A program made the position numbers and the translations under genes. This document shows positions 35,856 through 48,785 of a stretch of 64,000 nt of DNA, piece by piece. Numbering within the stretch: position 1 is the first letter of the stretch; each line of letters opens with the position of its first letter. Where the stretch lies: contig NZ_JBLTWO010000002.1 of assembly GCF_049889055.1 (NCBI RefSeq), positions 372,001 through 436,000 of the forward strand, given 5' to 3'. The DNA comes from Rhizorhabdus sp049889055. GTDB lineage: Bacteria > Pseudomonadota > Alphaproteobacteria > Sphingomonadales > Sphingomonadaceae. Below the pieces are notes generated by a model. It saw only the letters and a program-made list of their open reading frames with translations, was not told where the DNA came from and searched no databases.

Positions 35856-35876
35856 TAATGCGAACCAGTCGCATTA
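35856..35876 (-). promoter_or_regulatory. Fur-box-like inverted repeat upstream of PepSY operon
   Basis: A perfect inverted repeat TAATGCGA-ACCAG-TCGCATTA. The central 19 bases (35857-35875) have the 7-5-7 layout of Fur boxes such as AATGAGAATCATTCTCATT, with C in place of A at the fifth position of each arm. It sits 40-60 bases upstream of the PepSY start, where a repressor would block transcription. Iron repression is inferred; no experiment is implied. Confidence 0.6.
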
Positions 35877-35930
35877 ATTTCAATTCTGAAATATGGCGCC
35901 GCGACCAGTTCGGCGGCGGCGCCATGAGAT

Positions 35931-38177
35931 TCAGAAGCTCTTGCGCAACTCGACGCCAATGATGCGCGGTTCGTTGATCATGCCGGTCAGATTGTTGAAG
36001 TCGATCGCGCTGACGCTGCGGATCTGGTTGGTGATGTTTCGCGCGAAGGCCGCGACTTCCCACTGCGCATCCGCCTTGTACCCCACGCGCAGGCCGCCCT
36101 CGAGCAGCGACCGCCCTCGGAATTCGAGCGCTTCGTAGAGGAAGTAGTTAACCCGGCTGCGATAGGCCCAGTCGGTATAGGCATAGATTTCGCCACCGCT
36201 GACCGGGATCGAATAGCGTGCGGTCACGTTGGCGACGTAGCGCGGCGCTTGTGGCAGATCATTGCCGTCGATGATGGCAAGCCCCCCGGCGTTGAGCGGA
36301 TCGGTGACGGTGCACAGCGATCCGCAGGGCGCGACGGCGATGGACTTGTCGCGAATCTCGGTGAAGTTCCAGCTGCCGCCGGCAGTCAGCACAAACTGGC
36401 TGCTCGGCCGCAATTCCAGCGTCGTCTCCAGGCCGTAGCCGACCGCCTTGTCGGCGTTCAGCAACCGCGCCGAATTGACCGCACCACCGACCGCCGTCAG
36501 CTGCAGGTCCTTGGTACGGTACCAATAGCCGTCGATGTCGAAGGTGAAGAGCCCGCCGGCCAGCGCGCCCTTGAAACCGGCTTCGCCCGAGATCGTCGTC
36601 TGCTTGCGCGCGATCGAGGGCGTGCTGAAGAAGGTTACGCGATCCTGGATAGCCGGGCCGAGATAGCCCGTGGCGAAACGGGCATAGGCGTTGATGTCGG
36701 GGGTGATCGCATAGGTCGCGCTGGCGTCCCAACTGACATTGCTCGCCTTTACCCGGTTGGTCAGCGGCAGGGAAACCGCGATCAACTGCGACGCGACGCT
36801 GGACGCCGCGAGCGCTGGATCGAGCGCGATCGTGTCGCGCTTCTTGTCGTGCGAGTAGCGGATGCCGGCGCGCAGGGTGAGGGCGTCGCTCGCCTTATAT
36901 TCGCCCGAGGCGAACAGGCCGATATTCCGGTTCTTGTTGTCGTGCAGGATATTGCTGACGCGCGTGCCGGTGCCGTCATAGGCATATTCGCTATAGTCGA
37001 GATTCTGGTCGAAATAATAAGCGCCGACCTGATAGCGGAAACCGCCCAGATCCTCGCTGGCGAAGCGCAGTTCCTGGCTGAATTCCTTGGGCTTGGTGCG
37101 CCCCCCGGTGTTCACCGGGAACAGCGCCACGCCCAGGCCGAGCGCCGGGAAGCCATAGGTCGCGGCGCCATCGATATCGCCGGTGCTCTCGACATTGGCC
37201 TTCTCATAGGCGGTGGTCGAGAACAGCGTGCCGACGCCGTCGATCGCCCATTCCAACCGGGCATTGGCGCCGAATTGCTTGAGATCCTGGCTGGTCAGGC
37301 CGTCCAGCGAAACCCGGTCCTTCTTGAAGCCTGCCGAGAAGCGATTGCTGCCCTGCTGGAAAAGGCCGGCGCGGAAGACGCGCGGCGTGCCGTCCAGATC
37401 GCGCCCATGGACGTTGAAGAGGGCGCTGAACCCGCCCGATTCATAGCCCAGCTGGAAACGGCCGGCGAGGTCGCGATAGCCTTCGAGCTTACGGTCGGCG
37501 AGGGTCGGGGAGGCGGTGTTGGTGACCCAGTCGTCGCGGCGCTGCAGCAGCCCCGAAGCGCGGAAGTTGAGGCCTTCGCCGATGGGGCCGGTGATCGCGG
37601 CCTCGGCATTGACGGTGTTGTACGTGCCCCAGCTGATGCTGCCGTAACCGCCGAACGTGTCGCTCGGCTTGGCCGAATTGAGCTTGACCACGCCGGCCGG
37701 GGTGTTGCGGCCGAACAATGTGCCCTGCGGGCCGCGCAACACTTCGACGCTGGCCAGGTCGAACACCGGGAAGCTCTTGAGCATCGGGTTTTCGAGCGCG
37801 ACGTCGTCATAGACCACCGAGACCGGCTGGGCGGCGTTGGGGTCGAAATCGGTGTTGCCGAGACCGCGGATGTAGAAGCGCGGGAAGGTGCGTCCGAACG
37901 AACTTTCGATCTGCAGGCTCGGCGTGCGGGCCGACAGGAAGCGGATGTCGAGGCCGCTGGAGTTGATCACCGCGAGCTTTTCGCCGCCGATCGCGGTCAC
38001 CGCGACGGGCACGTCCTTGATATTCTCTGCGCGGCGGGTGGCCGTGACGACGATCTCGGCGCTGTCCGCGCCTTCATCGGCGGCCGCTTGTGCAGAGGCC
38101 TGCGAGGAGAGCGAGGGGAGAAGCATCGCGCTGGCGAGCAGTGCGAGCCGAATGGACATCGAACGATCGGTAGACAT
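35931..38177 (-). CDS. TonB-dependent receptor
   Basis: Outer-membrane importer, 748 residues from ATG 38177 (MSTDRSMSIRLALLASAMLL; an in-frame GTG at 38204 adds nine). Signal peptide 1-30, TonB box-like EIVVTATRR, and plug with VPVAVTAIGGEKL, RFYIRGLGNTDFDPNAAQPV, SVEVLRGPQGTLFGRNTPAG and VVKLNSAKP. Barrel to the C-terminal EPRIIGVELRKSF, with final Phe. The plug (VYDDVALENPML) is like the CirA/Fiu-related and broad sphingomonad receptors; the ligand is not determined. Located upstream of the PepSY-DUF2271-DUF4198-apbE operon on the same strand with 114 bases between, so it likely delivers the iron complex that the flavin system reduces. Confidence 0.93.
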   Translation of the reverse strand: MSTDRSMSIRLALLASAMLLPSLSSQASAQAAADEGADSAEIVVTATRRAENIKDVPVAVTAIGGEKLAVINSSGLDIRFLSARTPSLQIESSFGRTFPRFYIRGLGNTDFDPNAAQPVSVVYDDVALENPMLKSFPVFDLASVEVLRGPQGTLFGRNTPAGVVKLNSAKPSDTFGGYGSISWGTYNTVNAEAAITGPIGEGLNFRASGLLQRRDDWVTNTASPTLADRKLEGYRDLAGRFQLGYESGGFSALFNVHGRDLDGTPRVFRAGLFQQGSNRFSAGFKKDRVSLDGLTSQDLKQFGANARLEWAIDGVGTLFSTTAYEKANVESTGDIDGAATYGFPALGLGVALFPVNTGGRTKPKEFSQELRFASEDLGGFRYQVGAYYFDQNLDYSEYAYDGTGTRVSNILHDNKNRNIGLFASGEYKASDALTLRAGIRYSHDKKRDTIALDPALAASSVASQLIAVSLPLTNRVKASNVSWDASATYAITPDINAYARFATGYLGPAIQDRVTFFSTPSIARKQTTISGEAGFKGALAGGLFTFDIDGYWYRTKDLQLTAVGGAVNSARLLNADKAVGYGLETTLELRPSSQFVLTAGGSWNFTEIRDKSIAVAPCGSLCTVTDPLNAGGLAIIDGNDLPQAPRYVANVTARYSIPVSGGEIYAYTDWAYRSRVNYFLYEALEFRGRSLLEGGLRVGYKADAQWEVAAFARNITNQIRSVSAIDFNNLTGMINEPRIIGVELRKSF

Positions 38178-38372
38178 GGTGGCAAACCCCTTTTGCTGGC
38201 CCACGCCCTCTCTGCGGACTTTATGTTTGAGGCAGCGCTATCAGCCGGGTGGCCGCCGTCAACGGATGGCGCTGACATCGGCGTCAGCGACGCGATTATT
38301 GGGCGGGGCGTTGCCGCGAAAGCACAGGGGGAAGGCGCTACCAGGCTCGTCAGGTGGGCCATGGCAAAGAAA

Positions 38373-38401
38373 AGCCCCGGTCTCCTGTCGGAGCCGGGGC
38401 T
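38373..38401 (-). terminator. Intrinsic terminator of rpoD
   Basis: Stem AGCCCCGG / CCGGGGCT (38373-38380 with 38394-38401) extended by CTCC/GGAG after one bulged base, with a four-base loop; on the minus strand it is followed by TTTCTTT. It lies 28 bases past the rpoD stop. Confidence 0.85.
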
Positions 38402-38428
38402 GTCCGGTTTGGTTGCTGGCGGCTTCGC

Positions 38429-40453
38429 TTACTGGTCGAGGAAGCTGCGCATCTTGCGGCTGCGGCTCGGATGCTTGAGCTTGCGCAGCGCCTTCGCCTC
38501 GATCTGGCGGATACGTTCGCGGGTGACCGAGAATTGCTGGCCGACCTCTTCGAGCGTGTGATCGGTGTTCATGCCGATGCCGAAGCGCATGCGCAGCACG
38601 CGTTCTTCGCGCGGGGTCAGGCTGGCGAGAACGCGGGTCACCGTTTCCTTGAGGTTCGCCTGGATCGCGGCGTCCACCGGGATGATCGCATTCTTGTCCT
38701 CGATGAAGTCGCCGAGATGGCTGTCTTCCTCGTCGCCGATCGGGGTTTCGAGGCTGATCGGCTCCTTGGCGATCTTCATCACCTTGCGGACCTTCTCGAG
38801 CGGCATCGACAGACGCTCGGCCAGCTCCTCCGGGGTCGGCTCGCGGCCGATCTCGTGGAGGATCTGACGGCTCGTGCGGACCAGCTTGTTGATCGTTTCG
38901 ATCATATGGACCGGGATGCGGATGGTCCGCGCCTGATCGGCGATCGAGCGGGTGATCGCCTGCCGGATCCACCAGGTCGCATAGGTCGAGAATTTGTAGC
39001 CACGGCGATATTCGAACTTATCGACGGCCTTCATCAGGCCGATATTGCCCTCCTGGATGAGATCCAGAAACTGCAGGCCGCGGTTGGTATATTTCTTGGC
39101 GATCGAGATCACGAGCCGCAGGTTCGCCTCGACCATTTCCTTCTTGGCGATGCGCGCCTCGCGCTCGCCCTTCTGGACCATGTTGACGATGCGGCGGAAC
39201 TCGCTCAGCGCCATGCCGGTCGACTGCGCGATCTCGGAAATCTCATTGCGGATACGCTCTACCGCACCGGCTTCCTGGCCCGCGAAGGCCGCCCACTTCT
39301 TGTCGATCCTGGCGACGCGCTCGAGCCAGCCATCCTCGAGCTCATGGTTGATGTAGGATTCGAGGAAGTCGCGGCGGGGCACCTTGTGGCGCTCGGCCAG
39401 GCGCAGCATCTGCCCGCCCAGCGTCGTCAGGCGACGGTTGAATGAGTAAAGCTGGTCGACCAGATATTCGATCTTGGCGCCGTGGAACTGGACGCTCTCG
39501 ACCTCGGCGGTCAGCTGCTCGCGCAGCGACTGGTAGCGCTCTTCCTCCGCCGCCGGGAAATCGTCGCCGACGCTGAGCGCGGCGACGCGGGCTTCCTGCA
39601 CCTGCGAGAAGGTCTTGTAGAGATCGGTGATGGCCGCGAACCGCTCGAGCGCCATTGGCTTGAGCTGCTCTTCCATCTGCGCGAGGCTGAGGGTGTTGTC
39701 CTCGTCCTCTTCTTCCGCCGGCCGAGGAGTGCGACGCTCGGTCATCGACTCCTCGTCTTCGTCGCTCGCCTGCTCTTCCTCGGGCTCGTCCTCTTCCTTG
39801 AAGGTCGGTCCGGTCGTCTCGGCGGAAATCTCACCGTCGGCTTCTTCGTTCTCGACCTGCTCGGCGGTCGGGCCCTTCGACAGCATGGCGTCGAGATCGA
39901 GGATCTCGCGCAGCTGCATCGTGCCTTCGTTGAGCGCGTTCGACCAGTCGATGATCGCGTTGAAGGTGATCGGGCTTTCGCACAGGCCGAGGATCATCGT
40001 GTCGCGGCCGGCCTCGATCCGCTTCGCGATGGCGATTTCACCCTCGCGGCTCAGCAGCTCGACTGCCCCCATTTCGCGCAGATACATGCGCACCGGGTCA
40101 TCGGTACGGTCGACCGTTTCCTTCTTGGCGGTCGAGGTGAGGGCCGGGCCGGTATCGCCTTCCTCGGACGCGGCAGCCTCGTCGATATTATCCTCTTCCG
40201 GCTGCTCGTCTTCGCCGGCATCCTCATTCTCGACGATGTTGACGCCCATCTCGTTGAGGGCCGACATCACGTCCTCGAGCTGGTCGGAGGTCATCTGATC
40301 CTGCGGCAGCGCCTCGTTGAGCTGCTCATAGGTGATGTAGCCCTTGCGCTTGGCGCGCGCGATCAGCTTCTTGATCGAGCCCTCGTTGAGGTCGATGAGC
40401 GGGGCGTCGCCGTCGATCCGATCGCCACCATCGCTCCCGTTCGTCTTCGCCAT
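38429..40453 (-). CDS. rpoD: RNA polymerase primary sigma factor RpoD (sigma-70)
   Basis: Housekeeping sigma factor. 674 residues. Region 1.1 at the N-terminus (LIARAKRKGYITYEQLNEAL), then highly acidic stretches (about 75-100 and 205-250), and the non-conserved region with GGQMLRLAERHKVPRRDFLE. Region 2: VSIAKKYTNRGLQFLDLIQE and KFSTYATWWIRQAITRSIAD. Region 3 and region 4: LTPREERVLRMRFGIGMNTD, LEEVGQQFSVTRERIRQIEA, ending HPSRSRKMRSFLDQ. dnaG ends 50 bases upstream on the same strand, so both may be transcribed together as in the macromolecular synthesis operon. Confidence 0.98.
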   Translation of the reverse strand: MAKTNGSDGGDRIDGDAPLIDLNEGSIKKLIARAKRKGYITYEQLNEALPQDQMTSDQLEDVMSALNEMGVNIVENEDAGEDEQPEEDNIDEAAASEEGDTGPALTSTAKKETVDRTDDPVRMYLREMGAVELLSREGEIAIAKRIEAGRDTMILGLCESPITFNAIIDWSNALNEGTMQLREILDLDAMLSKGPTAEQVENEEADGEISAETTGPTFKEEDEPEEEQASDEDEESMTERRTPRPAEEEDEDNTLSLAQMEEQLKPMALERFAAITDLYKTFSQVQEARVAALSVGDDFPAAEEERYQSLREQLTAEVESVQFHGAKIEYLVDQLYSFNRRLTTLGGQMLRLAERHKVPRRDFLESYINHELEDGWLERVARIDKKWAAFAGQEAGAVERIRNEISEIAQSTGMALSEFRRIVNMVQKGEREARIAKKEMVEANLRLVISIAKKYTNRGLQFLDLIQEGNIGLMKAVDKFEYRRGYKFSTYATWWIRQAITRSIADQARTIRIPVHMIETINKLVRTSRQILHEIGREPTPEELAERLSMPLEKVRKVMKIAKEPISLETPIGDEEDSHLGDFIEDKNAIIPVDAAIQANLKETVTRVLASLTPREERVLRMRFGIGMNTDHTLEEVGQQFSVTRERIRQIEAKALRKLKHPSRSRKMRSFLDQ

Positions 40454-40503
40454 CTAAGACCAGCCCTCGTTCGATACAGACCGGATACCCGGCCATAAAT
40501 AGG

Positions 40504-42363
40504 TTAAGCGTCCTCGCCGTCCTCGCCTTGGGCGAGATCGGTTAGAACGCGTCGGGCTTCGGCGAGTGCCTCGCGCAGCCTCTGCTGCTCCGACCACTGC
40601 GCCTCGCTCGTCTCTATGCTAAACCTGTCGGTCGCCTCGCGCAGCGCGGTATCCAGCATCGGGATGGCCGCAAGGGCGTCGATCATGGCCGACAGGTTTT
40701 GCACGGCACGATTATACTCGGCATTGCCGCGTAAAAAGGAAAAGGCAAGAGTGTTCGTAGCCTTGAGCTCCTCGATCACCGCCCCAAGACCCGCTTCGAC
40801 CAATATGGTTTCGAGTCGATCCTTTTCAAGAACGCCCTCCGAAAAGCTGGCATCGAAGGCCGCTGCGCGCAGAGCGTCGAGCTTGGGATCGTCGAGGGGC
40901 AAGGCGGCTACCGTCTCGATCTTTTCCGCCATCACCTCCGGATATCGCAGCAGACCGGCCATCGCGGCCCGGATCACGCCGCGATTGAGGCCGGCGCGAG
41001 CGATGGCTCGGGCGGCATCCGATGGCGGCAGGACTTCCGGTTTCCAGGGCTGTCCCGACCGGCGCTGCTGCCGGGGCTGGAAGGGGCGACCGAACTGGCG
41101 CCGGGCGGGCGCGAAGCGTTCGTCGAAGCGGCGGCGAAACTCGGCCTGATATTGCTCGCGGACATCGCGGTCCTGGATCGTGGCCGCCAGATCGCCGAGG
41201 CGCTTCCTCAGGCCGGCCTTCGCCTCGGGGGTGTCGAGCGGTTGGGCATCGAGTTCGGCGCGCCAGACCAGTTCGTCGAGGCTGATCGTCTCGCCGAGCA
41301 GCTGTTCGACCGCGCGCGCGCCGCCCGCCTTGACGAGGTCGTCGGGGTCCTGTCCGCCGGGCAGCAGCGCGAAGCGCAGAGTGCGCCCCGGCACGACCAT
41401 CGGCAGCGCGCGGTGCGCCGCACGTACGGCGGCCTTCTGTCCGGCCTTGTCTCCGTCGAAACAGAGAATCGGTGTTTCGGCCATCCGCCACAGCCGTTCG
41501 AGCTGCATTTCGGTCAGCGCGGTCCCGAGCGGCGCGACCGCTTCGTCGATCCCGGCCTTGGCCAGGGCGATGACATCCATATAGCCCTCGACGGCGATCA
41601 CGCGCCCGGCCTTGCGCGCCGCGCCGCCGGCCCGGTCGATATTGAACAGCGTCCGGCCCTTGTCGAACAGGGGGGTGTCCGGAGAGTTCAGATATTTGGG
41701 CTCGCCCTGGTCCAATATGCGCCCGCCAAAGGCGATGACCCGGCCGCGCGCGTCGCGGATCGGAATCATAAGCCGGCCGCGAAAGCGGTCATAGGGCTCC
41801 TTGCCCTCGACCGAGATCAGCATGCCGCATTCGATAAGTTGCTCGTCGCCGAAGCTCTTGAGAGCGGCCCTCAGGCGTCCGCGAGTGTCGGGCGCGAAGC
41901 CCATGCCAAACGCCTTGGCGAGCGATGCACTGATCCCGCGGCGCTCAAGATAGGTGCGTGCGGCGGTCCCGTCGATGCCGCCCAACTGCTCCTCGAACCA
42001 GTTGGCGGCGGCCTGCATGACGTCGTGGAGACCCGCCTGCCGCTCGTTGCGCTGGGCGGCGCGCGGATCGGGCGCGGGCACCTCCATGCCCGCACTCCCG
42101 GCGAGTTCCTTGACCGCATCGATGAAGCTGAGGCCCTTGGCCTCGGTCAGGAATCGGATCGCGTCGCCATGCGCGCCGCAGCCGAAACAGTGGTAGAAGC
42201 CCTTGTCGTCGTTGACGTAGAAGCTCGGGCTCTTCTCGTCATGAAATGGGCAGCAGGCCTTATACTCGCGCCCCGCCTTGACGAGCTTTACCGAGCGCCC
42301 GATCAGCGTCGACAGCGTGACCCGACCGCGCAGTTCGTCGAGAAATTGCGGCGAAAGCGACAT
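40504..42363 (-). CDS. dnaG: DNA primase
   Basis: Makes RNA primers for replication. 619 residues. CHC2 zinc-binding domain at about 36-66 (CCPFHDEKSPSFYVNDDKGF then YHCFGCGAHGD), catalytic TOPRIM domain about 255-345 (VIAVEGYMDVIALAKAGIDE and PILCFDGDKAGQKAAVRAAH, with the acidic triad) and a C-terminal helicase-interaction domain from about 440. The middle part has RGRLMIPIRDARGRVIAFGG. It lies upstream of rpoD and downstream of the YqeY gene, an alphaproteobacterial version of rpsU-dnaG-rpoD with rpsU absent. Confidence 0.97.
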   Translation of the reverse strand: MSLSPQFLDELRGRVTLSTLIGRSVKLVKAGREYKACCPFHDEKSPSFYVNDDKGFYHCFGCGAHGDAIRFLTEAKGLSFIDAVKELAGSAGMEVPAPDPRAAQRNERQAGLHDVMQAAANWFEEQLGGIDGTAARTYLERRGISASLAKAFGMGFAPDTRGRLRAALKSFGDEQLIECGMLISVEGKEPYDRFRGRLMIPIRDARGRVIAFGGRILDQGEPKYLNSPDTPLFDKGRTLFNIDRAGGAARKAGRVIAVEGYMDVIALAKAGIDEAVAPLGTALTEMQLERLWRMAETPILCFDGDKAGQKAAVRAAHRALPMVVPGRTLRFALLPGGQDPDDLVKAGGARAVEQLLGETISLDELVWRAELDAQPLDTPEAKAGLRKRLGDLAATIQDRDVREQYQAEFRRRFDERFAPARRQFGRPFQPRQQRRSGQPWKPEVLPPSDAARAIARAGLNRGVIRAAMAGLLRYPEVMAEKIETVAALPLDDPKLDALRAAAFDASFSEGVLEKDRLETILVEAGLGAVIEELKATNTLAFSFLRGNAEYNRAVQNLSAMIDALAAIPMLDTALREATDRFSIETSEAQWSEQQRLREALAEARRVLTDLAQGEDGEDA

Positions 42364-42419
42364 GGTCGGTCAGACCGGCTTCGACAGGGCAGGGCGGCGA
42401 GCGCCCTCTGCCGGCGCTA

Positions 42420-42875
42420 TCACCCCGCCAACCGGGCCTTCACGAGGCCGCTTGCCTTGCCCATGTCCATCTGGCCGGCGAAGCGCTCCTTCAGCGCGGC
42501 CATCACGCGGCCCATGTCCTTGACCGAGGATGCGTCGAGTTCGGCCGCTAGCGCGTCGATCGCGGCGCGGGCCTCGTCCTCGCTCATCTGGCGCGGCAGG
42601 AAGCGCTCGATCACCTCGACCTCGGCCGCTTCGGCGGCGGCGAGTTCCGGACGGTTGCCCTTCTCGTACATCTCGATGGATTCGCGGCGCTGCTTGATCA
42701 TCTTCTGCAGCACTTCGGTGATCAGCAGATCGTCATCGGGAAGGGTGGCAGCGGTCCGCAGCTCGATGTCGCGGTTCTTGATGGTCGACTGGATCAGGCG
42801 GATTGCCGCCGTCGTGGTCGTGTCGCGCGCCTTCATGGCGACGACGAGAGCCGCCTTGATATCGTCTCGAATCAT
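42420..42875 (-). CDS. GatB/YqeY domain protein
   Basis: Small cytoplasmic protein related to the tail domain of tRNA amidotransferase GatB. 151 residues from ATG 42875 (MIRDDIKAALVVAMKARDTT); TTG or GTG codons a few triplets upstream are possible alternatives. Family segments are AAIRLIQSTIKNRDIELRTA, LQKMIKQRRESIEMYEKGNR and LPRQMSEDEARAAIDALAAE, ending ASGLVKARLAG. It probably interacts with tRNA or misacylation quality control, but this is not established. Located 56 bases upstream of dnaG on the same strand, a common position for yqeY in Proteobacteria. Divergent from carA. Confidence 0.92.
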   Translation of the reverse strand: MIRDDIKAALVVAMKARDTTTTAAIRLIQSTIKNRDIELRTAATLPDDDLLITEVLQKMIKQRRESIEMYEKGNRPELAAAEAAEVEVIERFLPRQMSEDEARAAIDALAAELDASSVKDMGRVMAALKERFAGQMDMGKASGLVKARLAG

Positions 42876-43012
42876 GGGGTGCACCAAAGCTGGTTCCGGA
42901 AAGGAGGTCGCCTAGCACAGAGAAAGTTATTTTAATAGAATTGACCCTGTGGTGTGGGGCCCCTAGTTACGCCGCCGTTTGCCCGCCGACCCAAGCCCAA
43001 AGGAGAGCCCTA

Positions 43013-44190
43013 GTGGCCCAGCCCGATCACGCGCGTCCGATACCCCCCGAGGGAGCCACGGGCGTCCTAGTATTGGGCGATGGCACCGTCATATGGGGCA
43101 GGGGCTTCGGCGCCGAGGGCGATGCCGTCGGTGAAGTCTGCTTCAACACCGCGATGACCGGCTATCAGGAGGTGATGACCGATCCCTCCTATGCCGGGCA
43201 GATCATCACCTTCACCTTCCCGCATATCGGCAATGTCGGCACCAATGCCGAGGATGTCGAAGCGACCAACCCCCACGCCCTGGGCATGATCGTTCGGGAG
43301 GATGTCACCGGGCAGGCCAATTTCCGAGCCACGCAGCACCTCGACAGCTGGCTGCGCCAGAACGGGCGGATCGGCATCTCCGGCGTCGATACCCGCGCCC
43401 TGACCCGGCTGATCCGCATCCAGGGCGCCCCCAATGGTGTGATTGCCCACAATGCCGAGGGTCGCTTCGACATCGATGCGCTGATCGCCAAGGCACGCGC
43501 CTGGCCGGGGCTGGAAGGCATGGACCTCGCGAAGCAGGTCGCGACCACCCAGACCTACACGTGGAATGACGGCCTGTGGGCGATCAGGGAGGGCTATGCG
43601 GTCGATGCGGCCGCCGCCGACGCGCCGCACGTCGTCGCGATCGACTTCGGCCTGAAGCGCAACATCCTGCGCAACCTGGTCGCGGCCGGCGCGCGGGTGA
43701 CAGTGGTTCCGGCGACCGCCAGTTTCGAAGAGGTGATGTCGCACGAGCCGGACGGGGTGTTCCTTTCCAACGGTCCCGGCGATCCCGCCGCCACCGGCGA
43801 ATATGCGGTGCCCGTGATCCGTCAGCTGCTCGAAACCGGCAAGCCGCTGTTCGGTATCTGCCTGGGGCATCAGATGCTTGGCCTCGCCGTGGGCGCGCGC
43901 ACCTACAAGATGCATCAGGGGCATCGCGGCGCCAATCATCCGGTCAAGCGCAACGACGACGGCCGCGTCGAGATCACCTCGATGAACCATGGCTTCGCGG
44001 TCGACACCGAAAGCCTCCCGGTCAATGTCGAGCCGACCCATGTCTCTCTGTTCGACGGCAGCCTTGCCGGTCTTCGCCTGACCGACAAGCCGGCGTTCAG
44101 CGTCCAGTACCATCCCGAAGCAAGCCCCGGCCCGCAGGACAGCCATTATCTGTTCCAGCAGTTCGTCGGTCAGTTGAAGAAGAGCGCCTG

Positions 44191-44191
<1 letters not shown>
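43013..44191 (+). CDS. carA: Carbamoyl-phosphate synthase small subunit
   Basis: Glutaminase subunit providing ammonia for carbamoyl phosphate used in arginine and pyrimidine synthesis. 392 residues from GTG 43013, with AGGAG about seven bases upstream; an earlier ATG at 42941 in the same frame has no ribosome binding site and would add unconserved sequence. N-terminal domain VLVLGDGTVIWGRGFGAEGD, DVTGQANFRATQHLDSWLRQ and ISGVDTRALTRLIR. C-terminal class I amidotransferase domain: VFLSNGPGDP, nucleophile in FGICLGHQMLGLA, and His-Glu in VQYHPEASPG. Shares one base with carB (TGATG). Confidence 0.97.
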
Positions 44192-47523
<3,332 letters not shown>

Positions 47524-47605
47524 TCCCTGCAGCGGTGGAGTTCAGTGCGGGCGGCCCGACCGGGGTCGTCCGGCGGCGATATTTTGATGAAGGATTTTGA
47601 GTACG

Positions 47606-48082
47606 ATGGCGGGCGTTGATAAGTTGCCGATGCTGGCAGAGGGGCAGAAGATGCTCGAGCAAGAGCTCATGCGCCTCAAAGCCGAGCGGCCGCTCATCAT
47701 CGATGCGATCGAGGAGGCGCGCGCGCATGGAGACCTCTCCGAAAACGCCGAATATCACGCCGCCAAGGAGCGCCAGGGCCAGATCGAGGCATCGATTGCC
47801 GACATCGAGGACCGTCTCAGCCGTGCGCAGGTGATCGATCCGACGACGCTGTCGGGCGACAAGATCGTGTTCGGTGCTACCGTGACCCTGCTCGACGACG
47901 ACGAGAAGCCCGTGCGCTATCAGATCGTCGGACAGACCGAGGCGGATGCCAAGACGGGCAAGATCTCCTACAACTCGCCGCTCGGCCGCGCCCTGATCGG
48001 CAAGAGGGTCGACGACGAAGTCGAAGTGACCGTCCCGTCGGGTGACCGCTTCTATCTCGTCTCGAAAATCGAGTTCATCTGA
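47606..48082 (+). CDS. greA: Transcription elongation factor GreA
   Basis: Stimulates cleavage of the RNA 3' end in backtracked RNA polymerase. 158 residues from ATG 47606 (MAGVDKLPMLAEGQKMLEQE); a TTG at 47597 is closer to GAAGGA and would add three residues. The N-terminal coiled coil carries the acidic tip GDLSENAEYHAAKERQGQIE, and the C-terminal FKBP-like domain has the family segments VFGATVTLLDDDEKPVRYQI and SYNSPLGRALIGKRVDDEVE. Follows carB by 82 bases, a recurrent carAB-greA order in Proteobacteria. Confidence 0.97.
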   Translation: MAGVDKLPMLAEGQKMLEQELMRLKAERPLIIDAIEEARAHGDLSENAEYHAAKERQGQIEASIADIEDRLSRAQVIDPTTLSGDKIVFGATVTLLDDDEKPVRYQIVGQTEADAKTGKISYNSPLGRALIGKRVDDEVEVTVPSGDRFYLVSKIEFI

Positions 48083-48095
48083 TCGGGCGCCGGTC

Positions 48096-48725
48096 GTGAC
48101 GGTTCCGGCGGCGCGGGCGACCAATGCCATAGCGCTGCTGACCTGTGCGGTTTTCCTGCTTTCCCTGCTGGCGGGGAATGGTGAAGCGCTCGATTTGATG
48201 GCGGGGTTCGTCCCGGCGCGTTTTCTCGGTGTTCAGATCCCCGAAGCGCTGCCGGCGTGGATCACGCCGCTGACGGCGACGCTGCTTCATGGTGGATGGT
48301 TGCATCTGGCCTTCAACATGCTCATGCTGCTCTTCTGCGGCCGCATGGTCGAGGCCGTGCTCGGCATGCCCGGCTTCCTGCTCCTCTATCTCACCGGCGC
48401 TTACGCCGCCGCCTTCGGGCAATATCTGATCGATCCGGCAAGCCTCAGCCCGATGATCGGGGCGAGCGGCGCGATCTCGGCTGTGTTCGGCGCTTATGCG
48501 CTCCTGTTCGGGAAGCCCAGGCTGCTGCTCGGCCATCCGCGCGCGGCGCTTCTGGTCAATATAGTCTGGCTTGCCCTTGCCTGGGTCGGTGTGCAGTTCC
48601 TGATGGGCTTGGCTTTCTCCGGCATGGGCATGGCGATCGCAGTGGGTGCGCATGTCGGTGGGTTCGTCGCCGGTCTCGCAACCGCTCCGTTGTTCATGAT
48701 CTATCGCAGAGGACAGGTTGGCTGA
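48096..48725 (+). CDS. Rhomboid family intramembrane serine protease
   Basis: Inner-membrane protease cutting transmembrane segments. 209 residues starting at GTG 48096 (the frame continues upstream into greA). Six membrane segments; the L1-loop WLHLAFNMLMLLFCGRMVEA matches the family HxxxN motif, the catalytic Ser is in MIGASGAISAVFGAYALLFG and the catalytic His in AVGAHVGGFVAGLATAPLF. Start codon and ribosome binding site are weak. It begins 13 bases after greA and ends at a bidirectional terminator shared with the DUF4170 gene. Confidence 0.92.
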   Translation: MTVPAARATNAIALLTCAVFLLSLLAGNGEALDLMAGFVPARFLGVQIPEALPAWITPLTATLLHGGWLHLAFNMLMLLFCGRMVEAVLGMPGFLLLYLTGAYAAAFGQYLIDPASLSPMIGASGAISAVFGAYALLFGKPRLLLGHPRAALLVNIVWLALAWVGVQFLMGLAFSGMGMAIAVGAHVGGFVAGLATAPLFMIYRRGQVG

Positions 48726-48728
48726 ACG

Positions 48729-48763
48729 AAAAAGGGGCAGGCTCTCGCGAACCCACCCCTTTT
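48729..48763. terminator. Bidirectional terminator between rhomboid and DUF4170 genes
   Basis: AAAAAGGGG at 48729-48737 pairs with CCCCTTTT at 48756-48763 and continues with GG/CC after two mismatches. The A and T tracts give a U-run in both orientations, serving the rhomboid gene on the plus strand and the DUF4170 gene on the minus strand. Confidence 0.7.
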
Positions 48764-48785
48764 CCGAATGCCTGCCGATGTGGCA

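Noticed and set aside
36249..38561. A 770-codon open frame on the plus strand opposite the TonB receptor
   Set aside because: It is the antisense shadow of a clear TonB-dependent receptor; composition is Arg/Ala-rich as expected for GC-rich antisense frames and it has no family motifs. Similar long antisense frames opposite lptD (13493-15928), pckA (3567-5291), carB (44170-46524) and purH (54471-56114) were rejected for the same reason.
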